Shown here: positions 54,584 through 62,892 of the stretch, piece by piece
Layout of the letters: every line of letters starts with the position of its first letter
How positions within the stretch are numbered: position 1 is the stretch's first letter
Source of the DNA: Flavipsychrobacter sp.
GTDB lineage: Bacteria; Bacteroidota; Bacteroidia; Chitinophagales; Chitinophagaceae
Assembly: GCA_016786665.1 (NCBI GenBank)
Contig: JAEUVZ010000050.1
Span: 20,538 to 84,537 of the forward strand
DNA length: 64,000 nucleotides
Reading direction: 5' to 3'
Position numbers and translations under genes: made by a program
The notes under the pieces: generated by a model
Databases searched by the model: none
The model's input: only the letters and a program-made list of their open reading frames with translations
Told to the model about the DNA's origin: nothing

Positions 54584-56380
54584 ATGAACGCACAAGCTAC
54601 CCTATGGGTACAATCGCTGGGTTGGGCGCTGCTGCACTCGCTCTGGCAGGGGCTGCTTATTTATTGCAGCCTGCGCCTGGTATTGGGCATAGCTGCAGCG
54701 GCCACTTCCCGCTTCCGCTATCACCTGTCGGCTGCCGCATTGCTGGGAAGCTTCGGGTGGTTTGTAAGTACCTGTATAGCCCAGTATCAGCGGCTGGCCG
54801 GGATAAACATACAAGTAACCCAGAGCGGCTCTGCTGGCGGCCCTGTCCATAGCTATGTGCTGAACACCACCGCCACCCCTGCCGACACCACCACTCAACT
54901 TGCCTGGCTGATGGGTAGCATTCAGCCCTACTTTCCGGCACTGGTGATGCTCTATATAGGTGGAATCGCCTTCCTGCTGGTGAGGCTAGGCGTGAACCTG
55001 GCGCAGGTACACCGGATGAAAAACCGGCATATCGCTCCCGCAGACCCTTACTGGGCGAAGCGGATGCAGCAATGGGCCGATAAACTGGGAATAGAGCGGC
55101 AGGTGCGCCTATTCTATACCGAAAAGCTGCAGGTACCCGTAACCATAGGTGCCCTGAAGCCTGTGATACTGCTGCCGGTAGCCAGCCTGGCCCAGCTACC
55201 CGCCGACCAACTGGAGGCGATACTGCTGCACGAGCTGGCACATATAAAAAGACACGACTACCTGCTTAATATACTGCAAACGCTGGTAGAGACCGTGCTC
55301 TTCTTCAACCCGTTTACCTGGCTGATAGCCCGCCAGCTAAGGAACGAGCGCGAACACTGCTGCGACGATATAGTGCTGGAGCACACTACCCTGCCCCTCA
55401 GCTACGCCGAGGCCCTGGCTACACTGGAGGCCAGCCGCCAGCAGCAAGTGCTAGCTATGGGCGCACACGGAAACAGGCATCAATTACTTAACAGAATAAA
55501 ACGCATCATGGAAATGAAAAAGAAACAAACCAACTACACACAGGTAGGTATCGCATCGCTGGTGATACTGGCGTTAATGGTATCGGTAGCGGTCTTCAGC
55601 CCCAGCGTAGCGCAGACCCGTAACAAGGCCAGCCAATCGAAATCGCCCAAAACCACTACCACGACGGTAACACAGCAAAAGCAGGGAAAAGGCACTACCC
55701 AGGTTGTAACCCGAAGTATAGTAATAGACCAGAACGCAAAAGGGAGCAGCGATGGCGTACACCCGAACGATGTAGGCAATGAGGAACATATTAAGAAGCT
55801 GGTAGAGGAAGCTATGGCTGACGCAGACCTGCGCACCCTGAGCACTACCGTAAACAATGCCATCGCCCGGATAGACTGGGACCAGGTAAACAATGAAGTG
55901 AAGATAGCCCTGGATGACGTGGACTTGGATAATGTAAAGAAAGACCTGAAGCAAGCCCGGATAGAACTGCAGAACATAGACTGGGAAAAGATAAGTGACG
56001 ATGTAGACCGGGCCCTGGTGGTACTGGACGACCCTGCCCTGAAACGCCAGATAAAGCTGGAGCTGGACCATGCCGCCAATGGCAAAAGCAGCAGAGCAAT
56101 GGCCTACTCCTACTCCACCGGTGATGAAGGTGATGCCGGCGTAAAGACCTTCACCTTTGGCGAAAAAAGCTTTGACCGTATGGTGGAAGACATGGAAGCA
56201 GATGGATTGCTGGACCGCTCCAAAGGATATAAGATAAAGAAGGAAGACGGCACCCTATACATTAATGGAAAGAAACAACCCTCCGGCGTAATAAATAAAT
56301 ACCACCAGTACCTGGACCAAATGGATAAAGTACAGATAAAAGGCAATGAGCACACCATTAACGTGCATGTAGAAGATTAA
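54584..56380 (+). CDS. M56 family sensor metallopeptidase (BlaR1-like)
   Basis: A 598-residue membrane peptidase. Helices are at about 13-36, 47-67 and 117-138, and one more at about 325-345. The catalytic motif is HELAH at 216-220 with a downstream NEREHCCDD (254-262). The C-terminal 240 residues lie outside the membrane and contain no penicillin-binding domain (no SxxK serine hydrolase motifs); they consist of polar helical repeats. It probably senses some envelope signal and cleaves or inactivates the BlaI-like repressor encoded just upstream. A terminator follows. Confidence 0.9.
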   Translation: MNAQATLWVQSLGWALLHSLWQGLLIYCSLRLVLGIAAAATSRFRYHLSAAALLGSFGWFVSTCIAQYQRLAGINIQVTQSGSAGGPVHSYVLNTTATPADTTTQLAWLMGSIQPYFPALVMLYIGGIAFLLVRLGVNLAQVHRMKNRHIAPADPYWAKRMQQWADKLGIERQVRLFYTEKLQVPVTIGALKPVILLPVASLAQLPADQLEAILLHELAHIKRHDYLLNILQTLVETVLFFNPFTWLIARQLRNEREHCCDDIVLEHTTLPLSYAEALATLEASRQQQVLAMGAHGNRHQLLNRIKRIMEMKKKQTNYTQVGIASLVILALMVSVAVFSPSVAQTRNKASQSKSPKTTTTTVTQQKQGKGTTQVVTRSIVIDQNAKGSSDGVHPNDVGNEEHIKKLVEEAMADADLRTLSTTVNNAIARIDWDQVNNEVKIALDDVDLDNVKKDLKQARIELQNIDWEKISDDVDRALVVLDDPALKRQIKLELDHAANGKSSRAMAYSYSTGDEGDAGVKTFTFGEKSFDRMVEDMEADGLLDRSKGYKIKKEDGTLYINGKKQPSGVINKYHQYLDQMDKVQIKGNEHTINVHVED

Positions 56381-56424
56381 AAGCCCTATCGCAGATAATA
56401 GTAAATATCCATATCCATTTATCG

Positions 56425-56457
56425 GGGCCTCCTGTTTTCTAACGGGAGGCCCTTTTG
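56425..56457 (+). terminator. Terminator after the BlaR1-like gene
   Basis: 8-bp GC-rich stem (56425-56432 with 56445-56452), 12-base loop, then TTTT. Confidence 0.75.
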
Positions 56458-56535
56458 CATGTAACAATGGACGGGCCCGGATGCTAACCGCTTGTTAACC
56501 AGTTCCTAAGGAGGGGTTAAGCAAGCCGGATTATT

Positions 56536-56565
56536 TTGCCGCGGTGGAACGGCGATGCATCTTTG
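56536..56565 (+). promoter_or_regulatory. Promoter of the secreted beta-rich protein gene
   Basis: TTG at 56536-56538, 19-base spacer, CATCTTTG at 56558-56565 (one mismatch to TAnnTTTG). The ATG is 37 bases downstream. Confidence 0.5.
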
Positions 56566-56601
56566 CGTCAACAAAACAACAAACAAACAAAAACGAATAA
56601 C

Positions 56602-57159
56602 ATGAAAAAAGTAATTATTCTCATCGCCATCGCTATCGTGAGTTTCTCGATAGCCGCCAACGCTCAGAATGCTTCTGCTACCGCTACTCAATCGGTGAGC
56701 CTGACGCTTTCCAACGCGATCGCTATCACCTTTACCGGTTCCGGTACCAACACGGGTGGCGCGGTTACCCTGCCGTTCTCTACGGTGTCCGACTACGCCA
56801 ACGGTGTTACCTCTACAGCGCAGCAGCTGAAAGTACAATCGAACCTGCCATTCGACGTGCAGGTAAAGACCAACGCATCTAACTTTACGTATACCGGTAC
56901 TTATACTACCGGTACTACCATGCCTGTATCGGGTGTGCTGAAGCTAATGGTTACCGCCAACGCTACCGGTGGTTCTATCGCTACGCCGTTCTCTTCTACG
57001 GCATACTCTACCCTTACTTCTACCAATCAGAACCTTATTACCAACGGTACATATGGTTCTAACCAGCTGTTCTCGGTACAGTACCAGGCTACCCCGGGTT
57101 TTACTTACCCTGCCGGTACGTACACAACCAGTGTAGTATATACTGCTACACAGCAATAA
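56602..57159 (+). CDS. Secreted beta-sandwich surface protein
   Basis: A 185-residue protein with a signal peptide (about residues 1-22, ending ANAQ). The mature part is Thr/Ser/Gly-rich with alternating strands and ends YPAGTYTTSVVYTATQQ, a pattern like WxL- or DUF4402-type surface beta-sandwich domains. No catalytic residue is visible. The ATG at 56602 opens the signal peptide; an upstream in-frame ATG is inside the promoter and is rejected. Promoter and terminator on each side make it an independent transcript, probably highly expressed given its uniform codon choices. Confidence 0.75.
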   Translation: MKKVIILIAIAIVSFSIAANAQNASATATQSVSLTLSNAIAITFTGSGTNTGGAVTLPFSTVSDYANGVTSTAQQLKVQSNLPFDVQVKTNASNFTYTGTYTTGTTMPVSGVLKLMVTANATGGSIATPFSSTAYSTLTSTNQNLITNGTYGSNQLFSVQYQATPGFTYPAGTYTTSVVYTATQQ

Positions 57160-57186
57160 TCCGCTCTCTCTTATCCTCTATATGTG

Positions 57187-57216
57187 AAGGGCCCTTTCCA
57201 GGGCCTTTTTTTTATT
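57187..57216 (+). terminator. Terminator after the secreted protein gene
   Basis: 8-bp stem with one bulged base around a TTCC loop, followed by eight or more T. Confidence 0.8.
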
Positions 57217-57237
57217 TTCGGTATCTTGTAACCAGCT

Positions 57238-58287
57238 ATGGAAGTAGACAAAAATGACTGGACGACCCTGAATAATGCTATCAGCGAATGGGAGCGGGAA
57301 GGCAAGATAGACCGCACCCAAGCGGAAGAATTGCGCAACAGCCTGCAGGTAAAGAACCAGGACGCCGGCCAGGTAGCACAATATTTCTTCCTGGTAGCGC
57401 TGTCGTGCATGCTGCTGGCATTTGGCGCATTGTTCATAGACGATAAGCTGCTGGAGCGGTTCCGTAAATATTTTTCCCTGAGCCATTATATTATAGCCCT
57501 GCTGGCTGCCGGAGTGTCACTGGCCTGGCTGTGGTATGTGCGGCGGAAGCGCAGCGCCCTAAGCAACACCGCTTACGAACTCTACCTGGTGGTGGGAGCC
57601 CTCACCTCCCTGGTAAGCCTTACTTACCTGTGCAAAGGCATCGGCTTTGGAGGAAACTACTCGGGGTTCCTGGCATTGGCTGCCGCATTACTATTTGCAC
57701 TAAGTGTGCGATTCAGCGCGCGGTTTTTGTGGGTTGGTGGCGTTCTGGCGCTGATGGGCTTCTACGGTGCCGTTACACAATTTGCATCAGGCGGCAGCGG
57801 GCTGTTCCTGGGTATGAACTACCCTATCCGATTTGCGGCTTTCGGGCTGCTGGTTATCTGTCTCTCGCTGGTGCAGCGCAAGTGGTATGCGGCTACCTAC
57901 CGCATTACCTATATAGCCGGTATGCTCATTTTCTTTACCGGTATGTGGGGGGCTTCGGTGTTCGGCAACTATACCAACTGGACAGCGTGGGAGGCTGCGC
58001 GACAAACCCAGGTAATAGGCTATGGCATTGCGTTCGGCCTTTCAGCGGGCACCGCTTTCTACCTGGGGGTGCGATACGGCGACCAGGCCGCCAGAGATAT
58101 GGGCGTGCTGTTTCTGCTGGCCAACTTATATACGCGGTATTTTGAATTTTTCTGGGACAGCATGAACAAGGGCCTGTTCTTCCTGGTACTGGCGGTATCA
58201 TTCTACGCTGTGGGCAGATGGCTGGAAAAGAGAAACCGAGATGTAAAGGCACTAAGGGATGGACCGGGCCGGCAAGGGAGCGTTTGA
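57238..58287 (+). CDS. DUF2157-like polytopic membrane protein
   Basis: A 349-residue protein. The first 60 residues are hydrophilic, with a helix such as DRTQAEELRNSLQVKNQDAG that is typical of the DUF2157 N-terminus, followed by about 10 transmembrane helices. The function of this family is unknown. It has no obvious partner; the next gene, truA, has its own promoter. Confidence 0.75.
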   Translation: MEVDKNDWTTLNNAISEWEREGKIDRTQAEELRNSLQVKNQDAGQVAQYFFLVALSCMLLAFGALFIDDKLLERFRKYFSLSHYIIALLAAGVSLAWLWYVRRKRSALSNTAYELYLVVGALTSLVSLTYLCKGIGFGGNYSGFLALAAALLFALSVRFSARFLWVGGVLALMGFYGAVTQFASGGSGLFLGMNYPIRFAAFGLLVICLSLVQRKWYAATYRITYIAGMLIFFTGMWGASVFGNYTNWTAWEAARQTQVIGYGIAFGLSAGTAFYLGVRYGDQAARDMGVLFLLANLYTRYFEFFWDSMNKGLFFLVLAVSFYAVGRWLEKRNRDVKALRDGPGRQGSV

Positions 58288-58306
58288 AAGCAAGGAGCGC
58301 CCGGTT

Positions 58307-58339
58307 TTGCCATCGTGTAGTGTACAAAATGTATCTTTG
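58307..58339 (+). promoter_or_regulatory. Promoter of truA
   Basis: TTG at 58307-58309 and TATCTTTG at 58332-58339 (22-base spacer). The truA ATG follows 8 bases after the -7 box. Confidence 0.55.
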
Positions 58340-58347
58340 CGGCCGTT

Positions 58348-59112
58348 ATGGCAAGGTATCTACTGGAGGTGGCGTATGATGGCACGGCGTTTCATGGTTC
58401 GCAGGTGCAGGGCGATACGCCTACTGTACAGCTGGCGCTGAACAGGGCCCTGTCGGTACTGCTGCGCAAGGAAACCATTACCGTGGGCGCCAGCCGGACC
58501 GATGAGGGCGTACATGCCCTGGAGAGCTATTTCCACTTTGACCACGAGGAGCCATTACATCTACATTTCCGGTATAAGATGAACGCTATATTACCTGGCA
58601 CCGTTACGGTAAAGCGGGTACTACTGGCGCACGACCCTGAATTCAATGCCCGCTTTGCAGCGCTTAGCCGCCGCTACCGTTACCGCATTTACCACCAGAA
58701 AGACCCCTTCCTGCAGAACCGGGCGCTGTATTACCCCTTCCGTATAGATATGGAAATGCTGCGGGAAACCGCGGCGGTGCTGAAAGAGTACACTGACTTT
58801 GAGAGTTTCTCGAAACGAAACACGCAGACCTTTACCTTCAACTGCAACATACTTGACTCCCACTGGGAGCAGCACGGCGCTGAGCTGCACTACGTGGTAG
58901 AAGCTAACCGATTTCTGCGCGGTATGGTGCGCGGACTGGTAGGTACCCAGCTAAAGATAGCCGGGGGCAAACGCCCAATGGACGATTTCCGCCGGATAAT
59001 AGAAGCAAAAGACTGCAGGCAAGCCTACTTTAACGTACCGGGGCATGGATTGTACCTGGAGCACATTGCCTACCCTGCGGACAGCTTTACCGAAGTAGAA
59101 GATCAGCGCTAG
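58348..59112 (+). CDS. truA: tRNA pseudouridine(38-40) synthase
   Basis: A 254-residue TruA. It isomerises uridines 38-40 of the anticodon stem. The catalytic Asp52 lies in the conserved ASRTDEGVHA (48-57), and RRYRYRIYH (about 110-118) and NRFLRGMVRGLVGT (about 187-200) are family motifs. The length is normal. It ends 2 bases from a convergent gene. Confidence 0.94.
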   Translation: MARYLLEVAYDGTAFHGSQVQGDTPTVQLALNRALSVLLRKETITVGASRTDEGVHALESYFHFDHEEPLHLHFRYKMNAILPGTVTVKRVLLAHDPEFNARFAALSRRYRYRIYHQKDPFLQNRALYYPFRIDMEMLRETAAVLKEYTDFESFSKRNTQTFTFNCNILDSHWEQHGAELHYVVEANRFLRGMVRGLVGTQLKIAGGKRPMDDFRRIIEAKDCRQAYFNVPGHGLYLEHIAYPADSFTEVEDQR

Positions 59113-59114
59113 GG

Positions 59115-59918
59115 TTACATACCGCTGTTCAGCTTATACTCTTTCATCACCTCTTTGCGATTGGCACTGGTATTCACGTCGGTTACCAGCATGGTGCTTT
59201 GCAGTTCGTCGTTCTTGTAGAAATTGCCTTCCATCATCATACCGCCCATCTTCCCGGAATTGCGGAAATACATGGCGTATGGGCTTTGCAGGTAAGCCCG
59301 GGAAACATCTACCGGCAGCTTTGTCGTAATCCAGAACTCGGAGCGGGTATGCTTGTCTTCATCGGTACAGATGTATTCCTCGCAGCTATAGCCGAGGATA
59401 CTTTTGGTCTTGCCCGTCTTTTTGCAATTGATGTTATCGGAAGACTTAGGGTCACCGCTGTTGAGCTTTTTGTTCCGTTCCTCTATGGCCTTGCCGCTCA
59501 TAAAGGCGTTCATGCTGATGGCCATACCGGTTTTTTCCTTTACATTCAGCATGAGCATATAGTTGTTGACCAGTTCGTATATAACGAACATTTCCTCTTT
59601 AGACTTCTTCTTGTCGATTACTGAAGAGCCAAAGTATGTCTTAGACGGATTCAGGAAATATTGCATCTCAGTAGGCTCGCCTTTCTTTCCTTTTTTATAG
59701 TCGGTTACCTGCATGGTTACCGAAGTGGTGAAGATGTATTCCGGTTCTGTCTTTACATTCAGCACCTTTCCGTTCATCCAGCCCTCGTATTTTTCCATAC
59801 CGGATTTTCCGTGTTTGTCTTCGTAGCCTTCCTCAATTTTATTCCTCACGTAGCCCCTCTGCGCTATGGCTGAGCCAGCCAATAACATGGCTGTTGTAAT
59901 AAGTAATGTTCTTTTCAT
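59115..59918 (-). CDS. Secreted DUF4412-like protein
   Basis: A 267-residue protein, with start at MKRTLLITTAMLLAGSAIAQ, a clear signal peptide; the frame is open further upstream but without a plausible leader. The domain that follows, with SCEEYICTDEDKHTRSEFWITTKLP, resembles DUF4412, a Bacteroidota family of exported proteins of unknown function. It contains runs of Met and Lys. It is convergent with truA and divergent from the DUF58 gene. Confidence 0.75.
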   Translation of the reverse strand: MKRTLLITTAMLLAGSAIAQRGYVRNKIEEGYEDKHGKSGMEKYEGWMNGKVLNVKTEPEYIFTTSVTMQVTDYKKGKKGEPTEMQYFLNPSKTYFGSSVIDKKKSKEEMFVIYELVNNYMLMLNVKEKTGMAISMNAFMSGKAIEERNKKLNSGDPKSSDNINCKKTGKTKSILGYSCEEYICTDEDKHTRSEFWITTKLPVDVSRAYLQSPYAMYFRNSGKMGGMMMEGNFYKNDELQSTMLVTDVNTSANRKEVMKEYKLNSGM

Positions 59919-60057
59919 AAGAATGAGTATTATGACAATAAAATTAATGAATAATTCCCGAGGCTTGTAATTACTAATGGCGAAATTAATTTTAACAAGC
60001 GGAATGTACCACAATTCCTTATTTTCAGGTTTGTAAAAGAACAGAGCGGAACGCAAC

Positions 60058-61446
60058 ATGATCAGCAAACAACTCAGGTGGAAAATAAAGTATTGGCTGC
60101 AATATTTCCCGTTTACACTCAATACCCTACTTTGTACGCTGGCGGTGTATTTTGCCTACAAACTCCTGTACCGCCCTCCCAATCCCAAAAAGATAGAATA
60201 CAATGCCTTTCAGCCGTTTATCATACTGATGGCAAAGATGGCCTTGTGGTTTGTAGCAGGAGTCATTCTATTATCACTGCTCAGCACGCTCGCCAGCTGG
60301 ATATATTACCTGTACCTGAGCCAAAAGGAAAAGCACCGCCTGCAAGTAGACTTCACCCTGGACAGTGTGAAGGGGAAGAAGAACAAGCTGTTCCTGAGTG
60401 CGCAGATAGAGGGCGCTTACCGGCCACTGCTGGGCTTTGTAAAAGGCCGGCTCTTTTACGACAACTACGAAATGACGGATAGGTTCACTTTGCTATCGAA
60501 CAGGTGGAAAGAAAAGAGCTGGGGCCTTGCGGCTATCACCGGGAAGAGCCGCCTGCTGCTGCCGGATATAAAAGAGTACCAGCTGAACGGAGGGTTCGTT
60601 TACTTCCAGGATATGCTGCATATCTTCTCGCTGGCGGTGGCGCAGCCGGTAAAGGGACACTTTTACCAGCCCCCCGTACTAGCAGAAGATGATGACAGGG
60701 AAGTGTACCCCAAAAAGACGGAACAGATGGATGTGCGCATAGAACAGATGCGCCGTGTGGAGGGCGAGTTGCTGAACTATAAAGACTTTGAGGCCGGCGA
60801 TGACGTGCGCCGGATAGTATGGAAGGTGTACGCGAAGAATCGGGAGCTGGTAGTGCGCACCCCTGAAATGTTTGAGCCCTATGCATCGCACCTATACTTT
60901 TATGCTAGTTTTCACGCCGCGGTAAAGGGCAGCTGGCTGGGAGAAGGGTATATGAAGGAGATGCTGAACTACTACAAGAATTATGTGTGGACGGCCTACG
61001 ACACCCTATCGCGTAAGGAATGGGAAATGCGCTACATACCCGACCAGAACCTGACCGTACCTGAACAACTGGGTGAAGCAGAGAAAAGCGCCCGCATTAT
61101 CAGCAACAGCAACTGGCACACCGACCAGTCGGTAGCTATGTACTTTAAGCCCCGGCAAGGTGCGGTGCTTTGCATCTCATCGCTCGTGGAACCGGAAGAG
61201 CTGAAAAACATATTGAGCCAGTGCGACAGCTCAACCGTGGTGTACTTTGTACGGGTATCACGGGTATTCCGGAGCTTTGTGGCCTGGCACTGGCTGAAGC
61301 GCGCTATCTTTTTGCCGCCCAAAGACCGCCTGGCAAAGCTGCGCAGCACCTGGATATTCTCTCCCATGCGCGTACAGATACTGAAACGGGAAAAAGAGAT
61401 AGAAACAATACTGGATAGCAGCGGTGTTATTGTTGGGGTGCTGTAG
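60058..61446 (+). CDS. DUF58 domain membrane protein
   Basis: A 462-residue protein with two N-terminal helices (about 19-36 and 53-82) and a DUF58 domain at about 225-285, with DFEAGDDVRRIVWKVYAKNRELVVRTPE, a von Willebrand-A-like region. Many DUF58 proteins are linked to MoxR ATPases, but none is adjacent. The role is unknown. Its 3' end overlaps the convergent DUF6048 gene by 20 bases. Confidence 0.85.
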   Translation: MISKQLRWKIKYWLQYFPFTLNTLLCTLAVYFAYKLLYRPPNPKKIEYNAFQPFIILMAKMALWFVAGVILLSLLSTLASWIYYLYLSQKEKHRLQVDFTLDSVKGKKNKLFLSAQIEGAYRPLLGFVKGRLFYDNYEMTDRFTLLSNRWKEKSWGLAAITGKSRLLLPDIKEYQLNGGFVYFQDMLHIFSLAVAQPVKGHFYQPPVLAEDDDREVYPKKTEQMDVRIEQMRRVEGELLNYKDFEAGDDVRRIVWKVYAKNRELVVRTPEMFEPYASHLYFYASFHAAVKGSWLGEGYMKEMLNYYKNYVWTAYDTLSRKEWEMRYIPDQNLTVPEQLGEAEKSARIISNSNWHTDQSVAMYFKPRQGAVLCISSLVEPEELKNILSQCDSSTVVYFVRVSRVFRSFVAWHWLKRAIFLPPKDRLAKLRSTWIFSPMRVQILKREKEIETILDSSGVIVGVL

Positions 61447-62137
61447 GCTTCTTTTTAGCCCAGCGGATGGCATAGCTGATATACATATTGAAGTCGAAAA
61501 CGGCTGTTTTCTCACCCTTGCCGAATCCCGCTATGTAGTATGGTGCCAGTTCCCTGAATGCTTTAGGGTTCATGAGGAATTTGGTGCGTACATTGTAGCC
61601 CGCGCAAATGCCTTTGAATAGTTCCACCCGCAAACCGCCCGTCAGTTCCAGCCAGTGGGCCGTCATACCGGTAGCGGGCACCATTCCGCTGGTGTTACCA
61701 AAATATTGGTTTTCTATCTCGTAGTAGGCATCGCTGCGCCGGATAAACCCCATCGCATAGCGCACCCCTATGAAAACGCAATCCCAATCATTGCGGTGCA
61801 TGCGTGTAAGCATTGATTTATTGACACCCATGCGGAAGAAACTATTGGAACTGGTATAGCGCAACGCGGGCGAGGTATAATCGACCTTTGCATTACCGAA
61901 GCCACCTTCCAGAACAGCGTACACGTCTTTTTCCAGGGCGTAGTCTATCATTATCTCGTAGCTCTTTTTAGCGCCGGAGAAAGAGTTGATGACCGGCTGA
62001 AAAAAGTCGGCACCAATGCACAACTGGTTCTGTGTTACCACCACCTTTTTATTGGCCGTACTATCCTCATCTTCCTGCGCGCGGGCGCAGTAAGAAACCA
62101 GCAACATGGCCAGCAGGCTAATAGTATATTTTAACAT
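61427..62137 (-). CDS. DUF6048 family outer-membrane-like protein
   Basis: A 236-residue protein with a signal peptide (MLKYTISLLAMLLVSYCARAQ) when started at 62137. The rest alternates strands in a way that suggests a small outer-membrane beta-barrel, consistent with DUF6048. It overlaps the upstream DUF6452 gene by 20 bases. The DUF6452-DUF6048 pair recurs in Bacteroidota, suggesting a joint role at the envelope, not yet known. Confidence 0.8.
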   Translation of the reverse strand: MLKYTISLLAMLLVSYCARAQEDEDSTANKKVVVTQNQLCIGADFFQPVINSFSGAKKSYEIMIDYALEKDVYAVLEGGFGNAKVDYTSPALRYTSSNSFFRMGVNKSMLTRMHRNDWDCVFIGVRYAMGFIRRSDAYYEIENQYFGNTSGMVPATGMTAHWLELTGGLRVELFKGICAGYNVRTKFLMNPKAFRELAPYYIAGFGKGEKTAVFDFNMYISYAIRWAKKKPTAPQQ

Positions 62138-62624
62138 GCTGTGTACTGGCATTGTTGTCTACACTGTTGTTGGTGATGAGTATGGAATCGATGCTGTTGT
62201 AGGTGGTCTTTACTCCCGTGAGCGTATAGTAGTAGGCATAGCCGCAGGCATTGGATATAAACGTGAGCTTCTGGCTGTGATAAAAGGTAAGCGTATCGTA
62301 CGCCTCGGGCAAAGTGGCTGGGGCGGTACTATCATCGTAATGCGGAATAATAAGCCAACGCGTGCTATCCACGAACGGTGACAACAATGCGGAGAAACGG
62401 TTTTTAGCGGATATAGTCTGGCGGAGCGGTGTATCGATACAAATGAACTCGGGGTCGGTGAGGAAGGTATCTACTTCCACCGTATCGCCCGCCAGCCGGT
62501 AGGTGCCCAGTGCTACCGATACTATCTTTGGCTCAAAACACGGCGAACGCTGCTGCGTGCACGAAAGCACCGCAACACCCAAAGCCATACACAGCAGCAA
62601 CACAATATCCGCTCTCTTAATCAT
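62118..62624 (-). CDS. DUF6452 family lipoprotein
   Basis: A 168-residue protein with a lipoprotein leader ending in LSC (Cys22 or so), followed by CFEPKIVSVALGTYR, typical of DUF6452. The mature protein is beta-rich. It overlaps the coiled-coil gene by 8 bases and the DUF6048 gene by 20 bases, so the operon is translationally coupled. Confidence 0.82.
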   Translation of the reverse strand: MIKRADIVLLLCMALGVAVLSCTQQRSPCFEPKIVSVALGTYRLAGDTVEVDTFLTDPEFICIDTPLRQTISAKNRFSALLSPFVDSTRWLIIPHYDDSTAPATLPEAYDTLTFYHSQKLTFISNACGYAYYYTLTGVKTTYNSIDSILITNNSVDNNASTQHVKIYY

Positions 62625-62892
62625 TCAGCGTGGCGAGTATTTTGTCTATTTCCCCTATCACGGTATCTATCTGCCTGGTCACCCCTATTTTGTCGTTCAC
62701 GCTCAGCACATTTTTGCCCAGTTGCACGGTAGCCATATTGTTTTCCAGGTCGCCTATTTTGTGGTTCAGCTGCTCCATGGTCTCTACATGGCTGACAATG
62801 GTTTTTTTCAGCCGGTTGTTTTCCGCCTGTAGCTCGCTGTATTTTTTCAGCAGCGTGTCCAGTTTCTCACTCAGCTTTTGTAACTCCTGCAT
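62617..62892 (-). CDS. Small coiled-coil protein downstream of pheT
   Basis: A 91-residue protein, about 60 residues of which form a heptad coiled coil (LSEKLDTLLKKYSELQAENN and following). It starts on the last base of the pheT stop codon. In many Bacteroidota a similar small coiled-coil gene lies between pheT and zapA; here the next genes are DUF6452 and DUF6048 instead. A link to cell division is only inference. Confidence 0.75.
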   Translation of the reverse strand: MQELQKLSEKLDTLLKKYSELQAENNRLKKTIVSHVETMEQLNHKIGDLENNMATVQLGKNVLSVNDKIGVTRQIDTVIGEIDKILATLND

